From assembly GCF_000344685.1 (NCBI RefSeq), contig NW_006920415.1, positions 1,736,616 through 1,800,615 on the forward strand: a stretch of DNA of 64,000 nt. Reading direction: 5' to 3'. The stretch comes from Gloeophyllum trabeum ATCC 11539 (Eukaryota > Basidiomycota > Agaricomycetes > Gloeophyllales > Gloeophyllaceae). The position numbers and the translations under genes are program-made. The notes below the pieces were generated by a model. It did no database searches. It was not told where the DNA came from and saw nothing but the letters and a program-made list of their open reading frames with translations. This document shows, piece by piece, positions 34,190 to 45,705 of the stretch (position 1 is its first letter; each line of letters starts with the position of its first letter).

Positions 34190-36175
34190 ATGCCTGCCTC
34201 ATCCTCGGATATCGCGTATCAGTTTGGCGCCGCTTTTCTGGGCGTCATAGTGGGGGCGATGTGAGCTAGCGATCTACTTGGGACCATATCAGGCTTTGAT
34301 GCGTCAATACTATCAGTCTCTTTGGGATCTCCATATTGCAGACCTTCCTCTACTACAAGACGTATCGCGAGGATAAGATTTACTACAAAGTGACTGTGGG
34401 TTATGTAGTATCTCTGACTTAAAATGAAATTCACAGCGCCTTAGGTCGCCATTCTCTGGTAAGAAATAGCACGTCTGAGTGGAACGCTTTCCACTTAAAG
34501 ATCTGCATTTAAGCTTTCTCGATGGATTGCATCTCTCCTTTTCCGTCCATATGATCTTCAACTATCTAGTCAAGAGTGCTGGTGCCCCTGACCCAGCAGA
34601 TACAGTCGTATGGTGAGTCAGTAGCAAGCATAGTCTCTTCTGGGTCACTGACGAAATTGCAGGAGTCTGAAGGTGAGCTGATCGCAGCTCCCGGCACGTA
34701 CCGTCTAACGTGTCTCAAAGGCCTTAGGCGTCGTGAACGTACGTCATTCCATTGACAGAGCACTTTCTGGTCTAACGATCTGCGTATAGGTGATTATTAT
34801 CTGGATGGTGCAATGGTGAGCAGCACGCGGCGAGTACATGCTAGAAAATCTTTGAAATCCATTTGCAGCTTGTATTCTCTTCGAGTGTGGCAGTGTGAGT
34901 ATATCTTAGAGGGCGATTGCCATTCCTTGCGACTCATGAACCACAGTATCCAGCAAGACGTCTCAAATTCAGTCACACAACCGCACAACACGTCTGACAG
35001 TAGGTTACCCATTTCTTTTACAAACCGTTCCCGCGCTTAACCGGCTAATTCGCCCAAAGCTCGCAATCGTCTCGTTGGTGGCAGTCGCGGCTCTTGGTAT
35101 GTCTGCTTTCAGTGACCTCTGTTCTTAGCCCTCATGTTTCTATGAAGCCGTAGGATGCGGTCAGTCGATGCGCGGACGCTGATCTGTGCTAAATATCAGT
35201 GCTGACTTCGTCTTGCACAGCGTTCATAGCTGAAGTGTGAGTCTTCCCTTCATATTGCACCCGACTCCTTAACCTACCGCATGTCGTCAGTACTCGCCTT
35301 TCAGACCTCACAGTTCACCATGTAAGTCCCCGCGACACGCTCGGCACCATGAGACCCAGTTAACACGCCCACGCCCGTAGTGGTGGTTATACACCGGAAA
35401 TGCCACATCCGCAGCGCTGGATACAATCCTCGCGAGCATGATGGTTGGTCTACTTTACCGCTTGCGATGCCCTCGGGAGAGGCTCGAGACGCCTCGAAGG
35501 TATGTCATGCCTCAGAATACAGGTTGATTGTTTCTTTCCTCGCAGTTACTAGATCTTTGTCCCTTCTGTCTGCCCTCATCCAGTACTGTGTAGGGTCAGG
35601 TTTATTGACAAGGTGCGCTTCCATCGACCACCGACCACTGACAACTACCGAACCACGAGCCTTTGCAGCGTCACTGCAATTGTTATGGTTATACTGGTAC
35701 GAGCCTCTGCCGATCGCTTTGTTCGATATAGGTCCTTACGCGACTACACAGTACGCCGTCAAGTCCGACAACTTGGTGTACCTCGCATTCGTCTTTGTAA
35801 TCCCGAAACGTATGCCCGGTCTCTTTGAACACACGACTTGAGCGTTAACTAATTTGGGACGTGCAGTCTACGTTAATTCCTTCATAGCCCTGTGAGTAGC
35901 AATCACTCACTGGCATGCGAGTCGTACTAGCATTGGAACTAAATCGTCCGCGCAGGTTGAACGCCCGCAATCATCTGCGCCGCTCCTTCGAGCAGTCGCC
36001 AGTCACTATCGACTTGCCAAATTTGCACACCGGTGGACGTCAGTCATCGGTCCCGAAAGGGACCATCAACATCGACAGGCTAGAGATAGGCGTGAGCAAG
36101 CCTGGAGGTAATCTGGTCAGATGTGAGATGATACCTTCAGATAACACCAATGCTGACTATGCGTCCGACAGGTGA
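34190..36175 (+). CDS. DUF6534-type seven-pass membrane protein, about 329-349 aa, 18-19 exons
   Basis: Exons: 34190-34260, 34317-34389, 34445-34458, 34514-34612, 34663-34672, 34721-34738, 34790-34815, 34869-34894, 34947-35096, 35154-35159, 35221-35236, 35291-35321, 35381-35499, 35553-35612, 35669-35696, 35752-35809, 35867-35891, 35956-36175; total 1050 nt. The exon at 34947 may hold a further 60-nt in-frame intron (35000-35059). Family landmarks: QFGAAFLGVIVGAILFGISI, LDGLHLSFSVHMIFNYLV, YSLRVWQLS, the DUF6534 core with SALIQYCVGSGLLTSVTAIV, and VIPKLYVNSFIALLNARNHL. These membrane proteins are abundant in Agaricomycetes and their function is unknown. Several exons are under 20 nt (14, 10, 18, 6, 16). 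The 6-nt exon is the weakest call: skipping it keeps the frame. Confidence 0.85.
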
Positions 36176-36849
36176 CACAGCACATAGATATGCGGGAACG
36201 GTTCGATGAGCCATTGCTCATCGAGGACGGTTCACCGCTCTCAGCGGACTCGCACTCACCGTGAACTCGGTAACATCAGTATTCCCGCGAAATCAACCCC
36301 CGTATAAATTCAGTGTACAGTGTGTAGACTAGTAAGGCCTTGCTGGAAGTAGCCGGGGGTATGGGGACCTCTAAGTCAATGAAAGAACCAGGAGATCGAT
36401 TACAGTATTAGCTCTTGCCAGTGGCCTTGCATGGTAGAGCCTCGTCGCCCTTGCATCCGAAGTAAATCACATTATACTGTGGGCACTTATGACCCTGGAT
36501 ATGCTGCGTATACATATCTAGCACATCCCATCAACTGCGTCGGGAGACAAGGTTCGTCCCTGCATGGGCATCCTTGCCTCCCACATCGATCTAGACATGA
36601 AAGCATAGGCGATCGTCCGGCCCAACAAGGGACGCGTTTGGGGGAATCCGGGCTATGAGACTTATTATTCGGACCCGTACAGAACAGAGGCCAGGATCAG
36701 GCAGTCGCGATACCAAGTGGGACAGACTCGCGGGTGTATCCGATATAACGATTTGCGGGCAGATATAACGGAATGCCGCCTCCATAATAATACCCCGAGG
36801 CTTCCAGAGACCAAGACTTGCCTGGTTCACCCTGCCCCCCAAACAGGAG
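36176..36849. other. Intergenic, upstream of CHZ1
   Basis: No feature recognised in about 670 bp. Confidence 0.4.
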
Positions 36850-37435
36850 ATGTCGACGAAAGGTAAACGCAGAGCAGAGGATTCGGAAGCCAAGAGTCGC
36901 AAGAAAAAGTAAGACGCCGAGCATCATAAACCAACGTAGGATCATTGTGTTGATCTTCTACACGTAGGGCTAAGCGCGACGAAGAAGAGGACAGCGCTGG
37001 CAGCGATGAAGACGGCGGAGTCGAGGAAGGCACGGCAGTTTCACTGTGTACAGTTGTGCGGAAGACTAACACCGCATTCAAGATGAGCTAGACGCCCTGG
37101 ACACGAGCAACATCATAACGAGCGGAAGGAGGACCCGCGGCATACGCATTGATTACACTAAAGTACCAGACGCGATCAAGAGCGATGAGGAAGACGAAGA
37201 CGAGGAAGAAAAGCCGCGCAAGTCGAAGACCAAAGGAAAAGAAGGAACGGCTAAGGGCAAGTCGGCGAGTTCAAGCTCTACATCAAATAAAGCTGCACCA
37301 CCCAGTAAGAGCGCCAAACCCGCGAGTAAACGCAGGATTCAGGAAGAGAGCGAGGAGGAGCTTCAGGACAACAACGACGAAGAAGAAGAGGAAGAAGAGG
37401 AAGGCGGCGATGGCACTGAAGAGGAAGAAGAGTAA
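36850..37435 (+). CDS. CHZ1: Histone H2A.Z-H2B chaperone CHZ1-like, 163 aa
   Basis: Exons 36850-36908, 36968-37047 and 37083-37435 give 492 nt in frame. The CHZ motif is clear: ELDALDTSNIITSGRRTRG followed by IRIDY, at about residues 47-70. It is flanked by a basic N-terminus (KGKRRAEDSEAKSRKKKAKR), an acidic DEEEDSAGSDED stretch and a very acidic C-terminal tail (EEEEEEEE). CHZ1 carries H2A.Z-H2B dimers to the SWR1 remodeller in the nucleus. The second intron is only 35 nt (GT at 37048, AG at 37082); it is required for the frame and contains a ctaac branch site. The gene converges with the acyl-CoA oxidase gene, the stop codons lying 132 bp apart. Confidence 0.85.
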
Positions 37436-37567
37436 CTATATATTACAATTGTGCATTTCGATCATTGTACCGACTGCGAGTAAAGCGAACATCGTCTCTC
37501 CCATTCAACCCCACATTGCTAAGAGCTGGTACTGGTCGCTCTTGCGACGAGTTTCGCCCTACAAATT

Positions 37568-40331
37568 TCATAGCTTTGACCGAACAGCTAAGCCCCGCCC
37601 TCTCTCGAGCAACGGTCTTATATGTTCCTACATATGCTCGTTCAATCTCAAGGATCAACAAAGGTCAATTCCCGCACATACCTTGTACGCCTGTGTGACC
37701 TCTGTCTGGTTCAGAGGTTCCGTCTGCACTTTCTGCCACAGAGCCTCGTAGACATTCCCATCATATACGCCGAGCGCACTATAGAACACGACGTCCTCGC
37801 ACATGATTGAAGAGCAGCAAGGAAAGACGCACCTGTCCAGCTCCCAGTCAGTGAACCCGAATGCATCTGTTAACCCGATAGCCTCAACAAGGAGAGGCTG
37901 AAATAGCTTTGCAATCGCCGTCCGCAGTTCCCTTGCTGCGGCTGCAGAGACCAGGCCGAAAGACATCAAGTCCACTAAGGCCGCTTCAGTCGTTATGAGA
38001 AGGTACTATGCCAACCACATAAGCGAAGAACTCTTCTGCACGTCCATTTACAAAATCGCAGCACTCACCAGCCGTAGCAAATCCCGCATGATCTCTCTCT
38101 CGCGAGGCTTGAGCTGCAGCGCCGACCCAATTGCACCTAACTGAGCAGCAACAATAGCTTCCGCAACCGCTGTCGCCACTCTCTGGTCAGCGCTCGCATC
38201 CTTATCCAGATCGCCCCGCTTTGCGCGGTCTTCCACCACCTTCGCCGCTCTCCACTGCAGTAAGAGCACGAGCGCTTCGAAGCTCTCCCAAGACGCCGGA
38301 GTCATCTGGGGCGTCTTCGCACCGGCTACCACACGGAGATATTCCGCTGACACGGATCGATCTCCGTTATCCCTGCGCTCGAAAGCCTTCAATGCCGCCC
38401 TGACCACCTGCTTGTCCAGCACATAATTATCTCCCTCGGCGCTGACCTTGCCCTCAGTACCGAGCAGATGAACTCGGTCGACGGCTGACTTACGTGACGA
38501 GCGGTAACTGTTCAGCGTACACTCGGCCCAAACCCGCGTAGGCGCTGTACCCGTGCCCGCCCATCGCCCTCCTCGCGTCCTCGAGATCGCGCACAGCATG
38601 CCTCGTGGCCAACGACTTCAGTGCGCTCGTGAGCGCGTGCATGTCCGCGAGGGTCGAGGTGTCGCCCGACGCCAGACGTGTCGTGGTATCAGCGAAAATG
38701 GTCAGCTAGGGAGCACGGGCTTTACTTCATCTAACGGAGGGAGAGGCAGCGAAGTGCTTACGAGACGTCGGCCGAGGAGGATGAAGACGTACGCGCGGGC
38801 AAGAATCGGGAGCAGCCGATGCTGGACGGAAGGGTACGAGACCACTTGCTGCTCCAGCCCTACGGCGTCTGGATTGCCTTGCCGCCGGACAGTACTATAC
38901 CGTATCGAGACGGTGGCAGCTGCGCAAGCAGGTTTGACTTGACTAAACACCCAAACACATGCATTACGGATGAAGCTCACCTTTTGCCATTACCCAGCCG
39001 CAGCTACTGATAAAACTAGAGAACTCATTTTCACCCATTCCGATGCTTATTACTATCTAAGGCGGACAACTCACTGCGCACGGATATACATCATCTACCT
39101 TGCCGATCAACTTGCAATCTCATGGATCGTTACGTGGAAGCACTCACGCCTCCGTAGCTCATCTTTGCATGGGGTGGCTTGATATACTCACCCTCAGGCG
39201 TAACCCCTGCGAACTTGGATAGCATGTTGTCCCGTGGTATACGGACGTGCTCAAACCGCGCGTAACCGTTGTCTGTAGATGCGTAACCTGCCATAGCTTT
39301 GGGACCTACAAGATCGATTAATCGACGGACGTCCAGGAGAAGAGTGGGTATCGTTACTACTGACCTATGTCACCGATGGAGATGCCCGGCAAAGGCTTGT
39401 GGTCCTCTGTGTAGAGTCCGTGTGTCAGGAGGAGCCGTAAAAATAACGGATCAATCAACCCTGCACTAACCCAGGGACCTGAGCTGGAGGAAGAATAAAT
39501 GCGGCCCATGGTCCTTTCCGCCAGGGAGGATCAACCTCGCCTGCAAGACGCCGTGCGTCGCTGTCTTTCCGAGCGCGCCGATCCACCATTTGCTGCTGGT
39601 CAGCGTGGGCGAGTGGATGTCAAACTCCTGCGTCTCGGGTATGTACGTTGCGGTAGTCTCGAGCGCGGGGACGTTGGTCCCGTGAGCGAGCTCGGTCTGC
39701 AGATAGCAGCCCAGGATGCCGCGATGCTGTATTAGAGGTCCGTACCGGGATATGAGCGAAGGAGATGCTTGAGCAAAGAACACGGGCTCGAAGGCTTAGG
39801 GGAAAAATCTGTGAGTGCTCATGGATCTTAGACGAAGGGGAGGATGAACCTAGGTCATGCAGAGTCATGGGTATGTTTTCGTCGACCAGACGAGTCGCGA
39901 GCTTGGTTTCTTCGTCAGACCAGCCTTCTTGGTCCTTAAGCTCGTATATACGTCTGGTCATGGCCAATGCGCGCTCGTAACGCTCTGTACGAGTCATGTA
40001 TAGCCTTGTTCGTATCAAACGGTGGTTCCAGTCTCGGTCGCAGTGCTCAGTGACGGTGTTCTTACCGGCGGGACTTGTTAAAGGCCGGATCAGCTTGCAT
40101 GACACGAACAATCCTGGCATGCGCCTCCCATGCATCTCGTCCACCTTTGTATTCAGTCAGACCATCATTAATACGCTGCCATGTATTGAAAACACCTCAC
40201 TGACCGTACATGAGGCTTCTTAAGCTGCCTACGTCCACAGATCCTCGCCTTCTTGCGACGGTCATATCCAGCTTCGTTTGCTCGACCGCGCTACGCGGTG
40301 CGGGCATGATCGTAGGTAACCACGCGTCCAT
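37568..40331 (-). CDS. Peroxisomal acyl-CoA oxidase, 661 aa
   Basis: Fourteen exons: 40205-40331, 40066-40144, 39850-40004, 39471-39794, 39365-39406, 39148-39305, 39075-39094, 38981-39006, 38762-38919, 38494-38705, 38065-38441, 37833-37983, 37682-37778, 37568-37627; CDS 1986 nt. Acyl-CoA oxidase signatures: GILGCYLQTELAHGTNV, FDIHSPTLTSSKWWIGALGK, LRSLEDHKPLPGI, NGYARFEHVRIPR, YSTVRRQG, and RRAMGGHGYSAYAGL near the flavin region. The protein ends SKL, a canonical type 1 peroxisomal targeting signal. It catalyses the first, hydrogen-peroxide-forming step of peroxisomal beta-oxidation using FAD. Exons 7 and 8 (20 and 26 nt) encode MMYIRAH and the following SCGWVMAK. The intron at 37984-38064 uses a weak donor (gtgctg) chosen for frame. 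Confidence 0.92.
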
Positions 40332-41343
40332 AATTCTATGAATTTGCTTCGCTATAGAGTCAAAGTCCAGATGAGAGTGAAGAGATGGATGCTCGGGTCA
40401 CTTAACAACCTACGCTGTCAAGCCGAGCGCTCAGAAGAAGGTCAGGAGGTTCTGGGAATCATATGATTCTTGATACCTCCCGATGCATATTCACTAACCA
40501 GACATGAGGCCTGCAGCAGAAGCTATCGGGGCTCACGGGAACCATACCAGGGAGAGAAAAGGCAAGTCTTTCAATTGCAAGTCAATGTTTATCTCTGTGT
40601 ATGTTGAATTTCCAGCGTTATTAGACGGACCTTACCGTGGGAACCGAACAAGGACCACAGACACTATAAATTGCACCGGCAAATAGCCACAGAACCTGAC
40701 AATGACATTGCATCCATCTCGATCGATTGACGAGCCCTTTCAACTGGGAAGTCTCCCATGTGTATGCTCACACCTCTAATTGCCTGTCTTTTCTTACGGA
40801 AATTAGTCAAGTAGAATTGTTAAACCAAGGCGACCAGCAGAAAAATAAGAATGCGTCGAATTCGTTTAATTTCCTACACCAATAACTATGCCTTTTCCTC
40901 CGTCCGCCATCTGGTCCTCAGCGCTCAGCCTCAGGTCCCGACGCCTGTGCGTCGTTTGGCCTTGATAGATCCGACGTCAGTAGAAGCGTCGGTGTGGCTA
41001 TGTTTCATGCCTGAAGGGGAAATGCACGGCAGACACGTGTGGTTGAGATCAGTTCAACACTGCAGTCCACTCTTCTTGTCATGTCTCGTACTACTAGGCG
41101 CTCTCTGCATTCCCAACATATCTCTTTGCTGTCTGGCGTTTTTGGCGCAGAATAACACAAGCACCGGGTGCTGCTTGTCATTTCTATGAATTCTTCTAGA
41201 TATAGTATTTGCCCGATATCAGCGAAGTGCGTGCGTCTCCCCGCTTTCATTGAACCTTGTCCCAAATTTATTTTCTCTGTCAGAGACTCTGGGGATAAAC
41301 GAGTGGTGAACTGCGCCGTATTTGACACCCACGGACATCTGCG
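40332..41343. other. Intergenic between divergent genes
   Basis: About 1 kb between the start codons of the acyl-CoA oxidase and the PPTase-like gene, presumably carrying both promoters. No motif recognised. Confidence 0.5.
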
Positions 41344-42408
41344 ATGGACTGCCCGCTTCTCGTGTGGATGCTTTCGCTCAACCGCGAAGTTTCGATTGAG
41401 GTAAGCCGGTCAGTCCCCGCCCGCCACGTCTGCCTCTCAGCCGCGATTAGGAATACAAAGAGTGCTATGAGCTTGTGAAGCAGTGCGTCCCACATTTCAA
41501 GATCAAACATGAGCCAGCGAACGGGGAGTCGTTTCGTGAGCACCCGCAGTCCACCTCCTCCATCACGTCGCACTCACCGCCGAGCAGGACAGATTGTGAG
41601 TCAAATGATGCCCCTGCTGATGATGCGTCACCGCCGGGTGCCGCGGTCGAAGTGGAAGGACAATGCGACGCCGCTGGGGAAGCACTGGATTGAGCAGGTG
41701 CGTCCGCGCTTCATCGCACGGGCATCGGAGGGGCTGACGGAGCGCAGGACCCAGAGGGCATGCACCCCGATCGATGGCTGCGCTCGATGATTGGATACAG
41801 CCTCGCGTACGAGAATTCGCTCGTTGGCATGGCCATGGTCCAGGGGCGCCAGCGCGAGGTCGTCAATATTGGTATTGGGATCAAGCAGCTTGCGGTCGAG
41901 CCGCGCGACGTGACGGTGAAGGCGTACGCGGAGTCGCTGTCTCATAAGGTATGTGGCGCTTGTTCGCGGGCGGACGATGGTGGTTGATCGAGCCCTCGGC
42001 GTCCAGCTCACAACTCTTGAATTGTCCTTCATCACACCCGACCTTGCCGACGATGTCATTCTCCGCCGACTGTGTATTCTCCTCGCGCTGAAACAGGCGT
42101 ACATCAAGGCCATCGGACAGCCCATCGGGTTTGACTGGTCACGGCTCGAATTCAATATCCCGCAGGAAGAGGCCATGGGCGACGGCGCACCGCTGCAGGG
42201 CTGGGAGTTCAGGATATTCCGCTCGGTTCTTGGCGTGAAGCGGCGGGGCGTCTTGATTGAGGAGACCTACCAGTGCGTGTCTGCATTCTTCCGGGGCACG
42301 AAGGAGAGCAAGTTCGTGTGGCACGATAACCAGAAAGACTTGGAGAGCTGGGTACAGTTCATTAATATCGATCAGATGATCAAGGTTATCCCCAAGTTGA
42401 CGGCTTGA
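41344..42408 (+). CDS. 4'-phosphopantetheinyl transferase-like protein with altered catalytic motifs, 284 aa
   Basis: Five exons: 41344-41400, 41451-41535, 41588-41697, 41748-41948, 42007-42408; CDS 855 nt. The fold-level pattern matches Sfp/Lys5-type PPTases: a front half with RQIVSQMMPLLMMRHRRVP, then TPLGKHWI, then GYSLAYENSLVGMA (equivalent to the N-S-H-x-x-x-L-V core). The motif normally reading G-(V/I)-D-(V/I)-E reads IGIGIKQL (125-132), and the W-x-x-K-E-A motif reads LALKQAYIK (Gln 181 for Glu). The acidic residues that bind magnesium in Sfp are thus absent, while the motif lysines remain. Active PPTases transfer phosphopantetheine from CoA to carrier proteins; this one may be inactive or specialised. 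Confidence 0.8.
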
Positions 42409-43429
42409 CGTGCTGCGGTGTGTCTTGTCGTTCCCTGCCTTCATGAACTTGAACCCTCCTCGCGCATTGTACTATAGCAGTTCTCTAGATGCTCCAGTTT
42501 CTTATCAATCTCTCGTCTGTTGTCCCACTTATCTCCAGTAATCAGTCGCATGTATTCCGTACCACATTTTGTATTGTCGTTCAGATGTGCTGAGATAAAC
42601 GCCCAGGGCGTAAGTCGTGCTTGTATTCACCATTGCGCAAACCGGTCGGCCGAAGGCTTGCCAGGTTGATCACCTACCGTCGCCAACGCATCTTCACGCT
42701 CTTCCCTCAAGTTCTTGTCAGTCTCTGTTCCTCCTGTCCGGATTCAAAGCCTTTCGCACTCGCACGATCTTCTTGGTACTTAGACTCCGATTGTCCCCGC
42801 CTTTCAACGAGTCTCCTGGATGATCCGGCGCTGTCCATCGTAGGCTGGCTTCTTGCTCCGATCCGCATAGTGGTCGCTTTTTTCACTTGGGTAGATGTGT
42901 GACATCCCAAGGCGAGTCCATCTTCGACCGGAGACGTGTGCGTAGACCATGATGCATAAGTGCTCTTGCACCCCGAAGTCTGCTCGGTCACTCTTTGAAC
43001 CAGCTCAACGATGCTCAGCATGCGCTCAAGGTGGGCAGGCTGTGGAACGCGTAGAGACGCGTCGCGACGCGTCTTGAGCACGACCACAACGTTCCCACGG
43101 CCTTCCTATCTTGAGTGCGGCCACGATGTCGATCGGTGTCGGTGTGCCATCCGCTCCCTCAGAGTCAGACGAATAATCATTGCCCGTGCTCTGTACCAGC
43201 CAGGGGACTCATTGGGTATCCTAGCGAATACTATGCCAAGGTCGAAGGGTATCCCACTCATACTGACGGCCGAACAACGTAAATCGAGTGGCTTATCTCG
43301 ATATTTTGAGCACATAGGATGATGGCACGCGCACAGGCTTCTTCGCGGTCGTCTCACATGGCCTTTCGGAGAGCTGCTTATAACTGACCAGCCGCGAAAT
43401 TCCTGTCCGGTCTAGGTCTTTTTCGTCCC
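42409..43429. other. Intergenic, with a triple ACGCGT cluster
   Basis: No gene recognised. ACGCGT (MluI cell-cycle box sequence) occurs at 43047, 43057 and 43067, exactly 10 bp apart. Confidence 0.5.
43047..43072. promoter_or_regulatory. Three ACGCGT boxes at 10-bp spacing
   Basis: Hexamers at 43047-43052, 43057-43062 and 43067-43072. ACGCGT is the core bound by MBF-type factors at G1/S promoters. The cluster lies 358 bp upstream of the next plus-strand ATG, though control of that gene is not established. Confidence 0.4.
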
Positions 43430-45410
43430 ATGGCGCGACTGCAGGCACTACTGCTCGGTTCATACGGGGTGAGCAGGGTGTTGGGGCAGACATGGTGAGT
43501 TGCTACTGCCCACGGCTTGCATCATAGTTATCCTAATGTCGGAATTATAGGTGCGGTAAGGATTACACTGTAGGTTCGCCGATTATACCGCCAGGTGGTG
43601 AATTCCCCGCTCCCGCAACGTCCACGGAACCGCTCCTGGCGCTCCGATGTGCTCCAGCTATCAAGCCATACTTGGAAGAGGATGCTTTGACTCCAGCCGC
43701 TATCATCGTGGATTCGCCTATTACCTACCAGCAGATTAGCGGAGCTAGCCCTATCACGCTACCGTCAAATAGTCTTCTCGGCGACTTACTCGTTACTGTT
43801 ACGGCGAATGGCAAGTTCCTCACAACCGGCGTCGTTCCGCTGAACGCCAGCAAGGTGGAGCTGCCGTTCTCCCTGGTCGGTTTGCAAACCCAGAAACAGG
43901 CATACGATGTATCCTGCAGCGCGACGTACTCCCCTCCTGGCGGGGCTAAGCAGACGTTTGAAGCCGGCACCGCTCTTTCGTATTTGCCCAACCCAGAGAC
44001 AGGTTCTGTCACGAAGATGGACTTGCGCTCTGGTAGCTTGTTGGCTAAGCCGGCGAACAATCCTTCTGGTCCTTACGGCCCTGTGTTCCCGCTTGGGTTC
44101 TATACCAACTGGGGAGGCTATTTGGACACGAATTATAATCTCTCCTTCATAGACGATATCGCGGCGAGAGGGTGAGTCTCTCATGGCACAGCGACAGGAC
44201 TGGGCTAAACTACTTTGCTAGATATACAATTGTAAATAACAGTTTACCTGGTCATTGTATGTGCCCGTGCTGACGCGTGTCCAGGTGCACCCGGTTCCCG
44301 ACTACGACAACTTGACTCAATTCAGCCTGGTTGTCGATCGTATGGCGGAGGTGGGACTGTATCTGATGTACGATATGCGATGGTGCGTATGAGTGTCGTT
44401 TGTCTGGGATTCCCCTGTCTTAGCTGCACGACAGGGATTACCAGAACGCTACTGCAGTCACCGAGCAAGTGAACATGTTCAAGAACCGGTCCAACCTTCT
44501 GCTCTGGTACACCGGCGATGAGCCAGACGGCAGCGGAGACCCTTTGAACGCCACCTTGAACGCGTATGACCTGATCTACGAGCTCGACGGCTACCACCCC
44601 GTTTCCCTGGTCTTAAACTGCCAGGACTATCACTTCACGGAATATTCCTCTGGCGCTGATATAGTCATGCAGGACACGTATCCTATAGGCATCAATGCTA
44701 CGTGGTCGGTGGAGTACCACACGGAATGTACACCGGATTACGGGTGTTGCGGGTGCGATAATTGCGTTGGTGATTTCGAGGATATCTCGAATCGGATGGA
44801 CGAGTTCCGGCAGAGGCTGGAGGTGCTCGGGTGGGACAGGACGAAGGCTTTGTGGACGGTCCCTCAGGCTTTTGGCAATGCGCAGTGAGTATGAGGAGCG
44901 TATTCTCTTCGTGCTCTGTTTACGTTTAACAACATAGGTTCTGGAATCGCGTGCCTTCTGGGAAAGAGTGGGTGGTCGAGAGTGTGCTCGGGATCAACCA
45001 TGGAGGCCTCGGTGAGTCACATTTTGGCACATACGTGCCGAAGCTCCTATGCATACTAAACCGTCACAGGTGTTGTACCCTGGAACGACCCCACGACCAC
45101 GGACATTACGAATTCAGCGACTATTCTCGCCAAGGCGCTCCCCACCCTCGAGGCCTTCATTCTCTCGCCTTCCGCGACGTACAAGCAGTCCACCGCCGAC
45201 CGCGTGGACGTCGGCATGTGGACTGTGGGCACGCAGACGCTTGTGCTCGCTACTAATCTCAATTACTTCAACGCCACGCTGGATCTGGCTGCGCTGATCC
45301 CTGGATCGCTGGGGCAAGTCACGGAAGTGTTCAATAGCGGGGCGACGTATTCGAACGGGCAGATCCAGCTGGAGTCTGTTGGGACGGGTGGATTTATGGT
45401 TGGCTTGTGA
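43430..45410 (+). CDS. Secreted glycoside-hydrolase-like protein (TIM-barrel type), 552 aa
   Basis: Seven exons: 43430-43494, 43551-44171, 44222-44231, 44285-44382, 44435-44884, 44938-45011, 45070-45410; CDS 1659 nt. The N-terminus MARLQALLLGSYGVSRVLGQ resembles a weak signal peptide, and the mature part WCGKDYTVGSPIIPPGGEFP looks extracellular. A beta-sandwich-like N-terminal domain (to about residue 190) is followed by a likely barrel: FPLGFYTNWGGYLD, GLYLMYDMRW, LLLWYTGDEPDG, DIVMQDTYPIG, LWTVPQAFG. The GDEPDG segment is where many clan-A-like hydrolases carry their acid/base. A cysteine cluster CTPDYGCCGCDNC lies near residue 350. The specific CAZy family is not assigned. Exon 3 is only 10 nt. 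Confidence 0.75.
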
Positions 45411-45705
45411 CCGATTGTGACATAGACCGGACAGACAGGATGCATATGCATGGCTTGCAGACCGTGTATTCTGGACCTCCGGAGCCCTGCAAGGGGCTGA
45501 ATTGCCTTCAATCGGGGTCTGAGTATTGCTTCACGGTCATTGGCAGTATACTGTATACGGTCCCTCTTCGGAGATTTAGCTGGATAATTCCAGCTTAGTA
45601 TCTGATACATCATGACCTAGTTTCGGGCACCTCGGGTGCAGCACCCTAACGCGGTAGTGCCTTCGGAGCAGTTTGGCTTGATTATCGCAGCGATACCGAG
45701 AACGC
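45411..45705. other. Intergenic, 3' flank of the GH-like gene
   Basis: Nothing recognised before the TIR element. Confidence 0.4.

Noticed and set aside
35380..35841. 153-codon plus-strand frame
   Set aside because: Artefact of reading through introns of the DUF6534-type gene.
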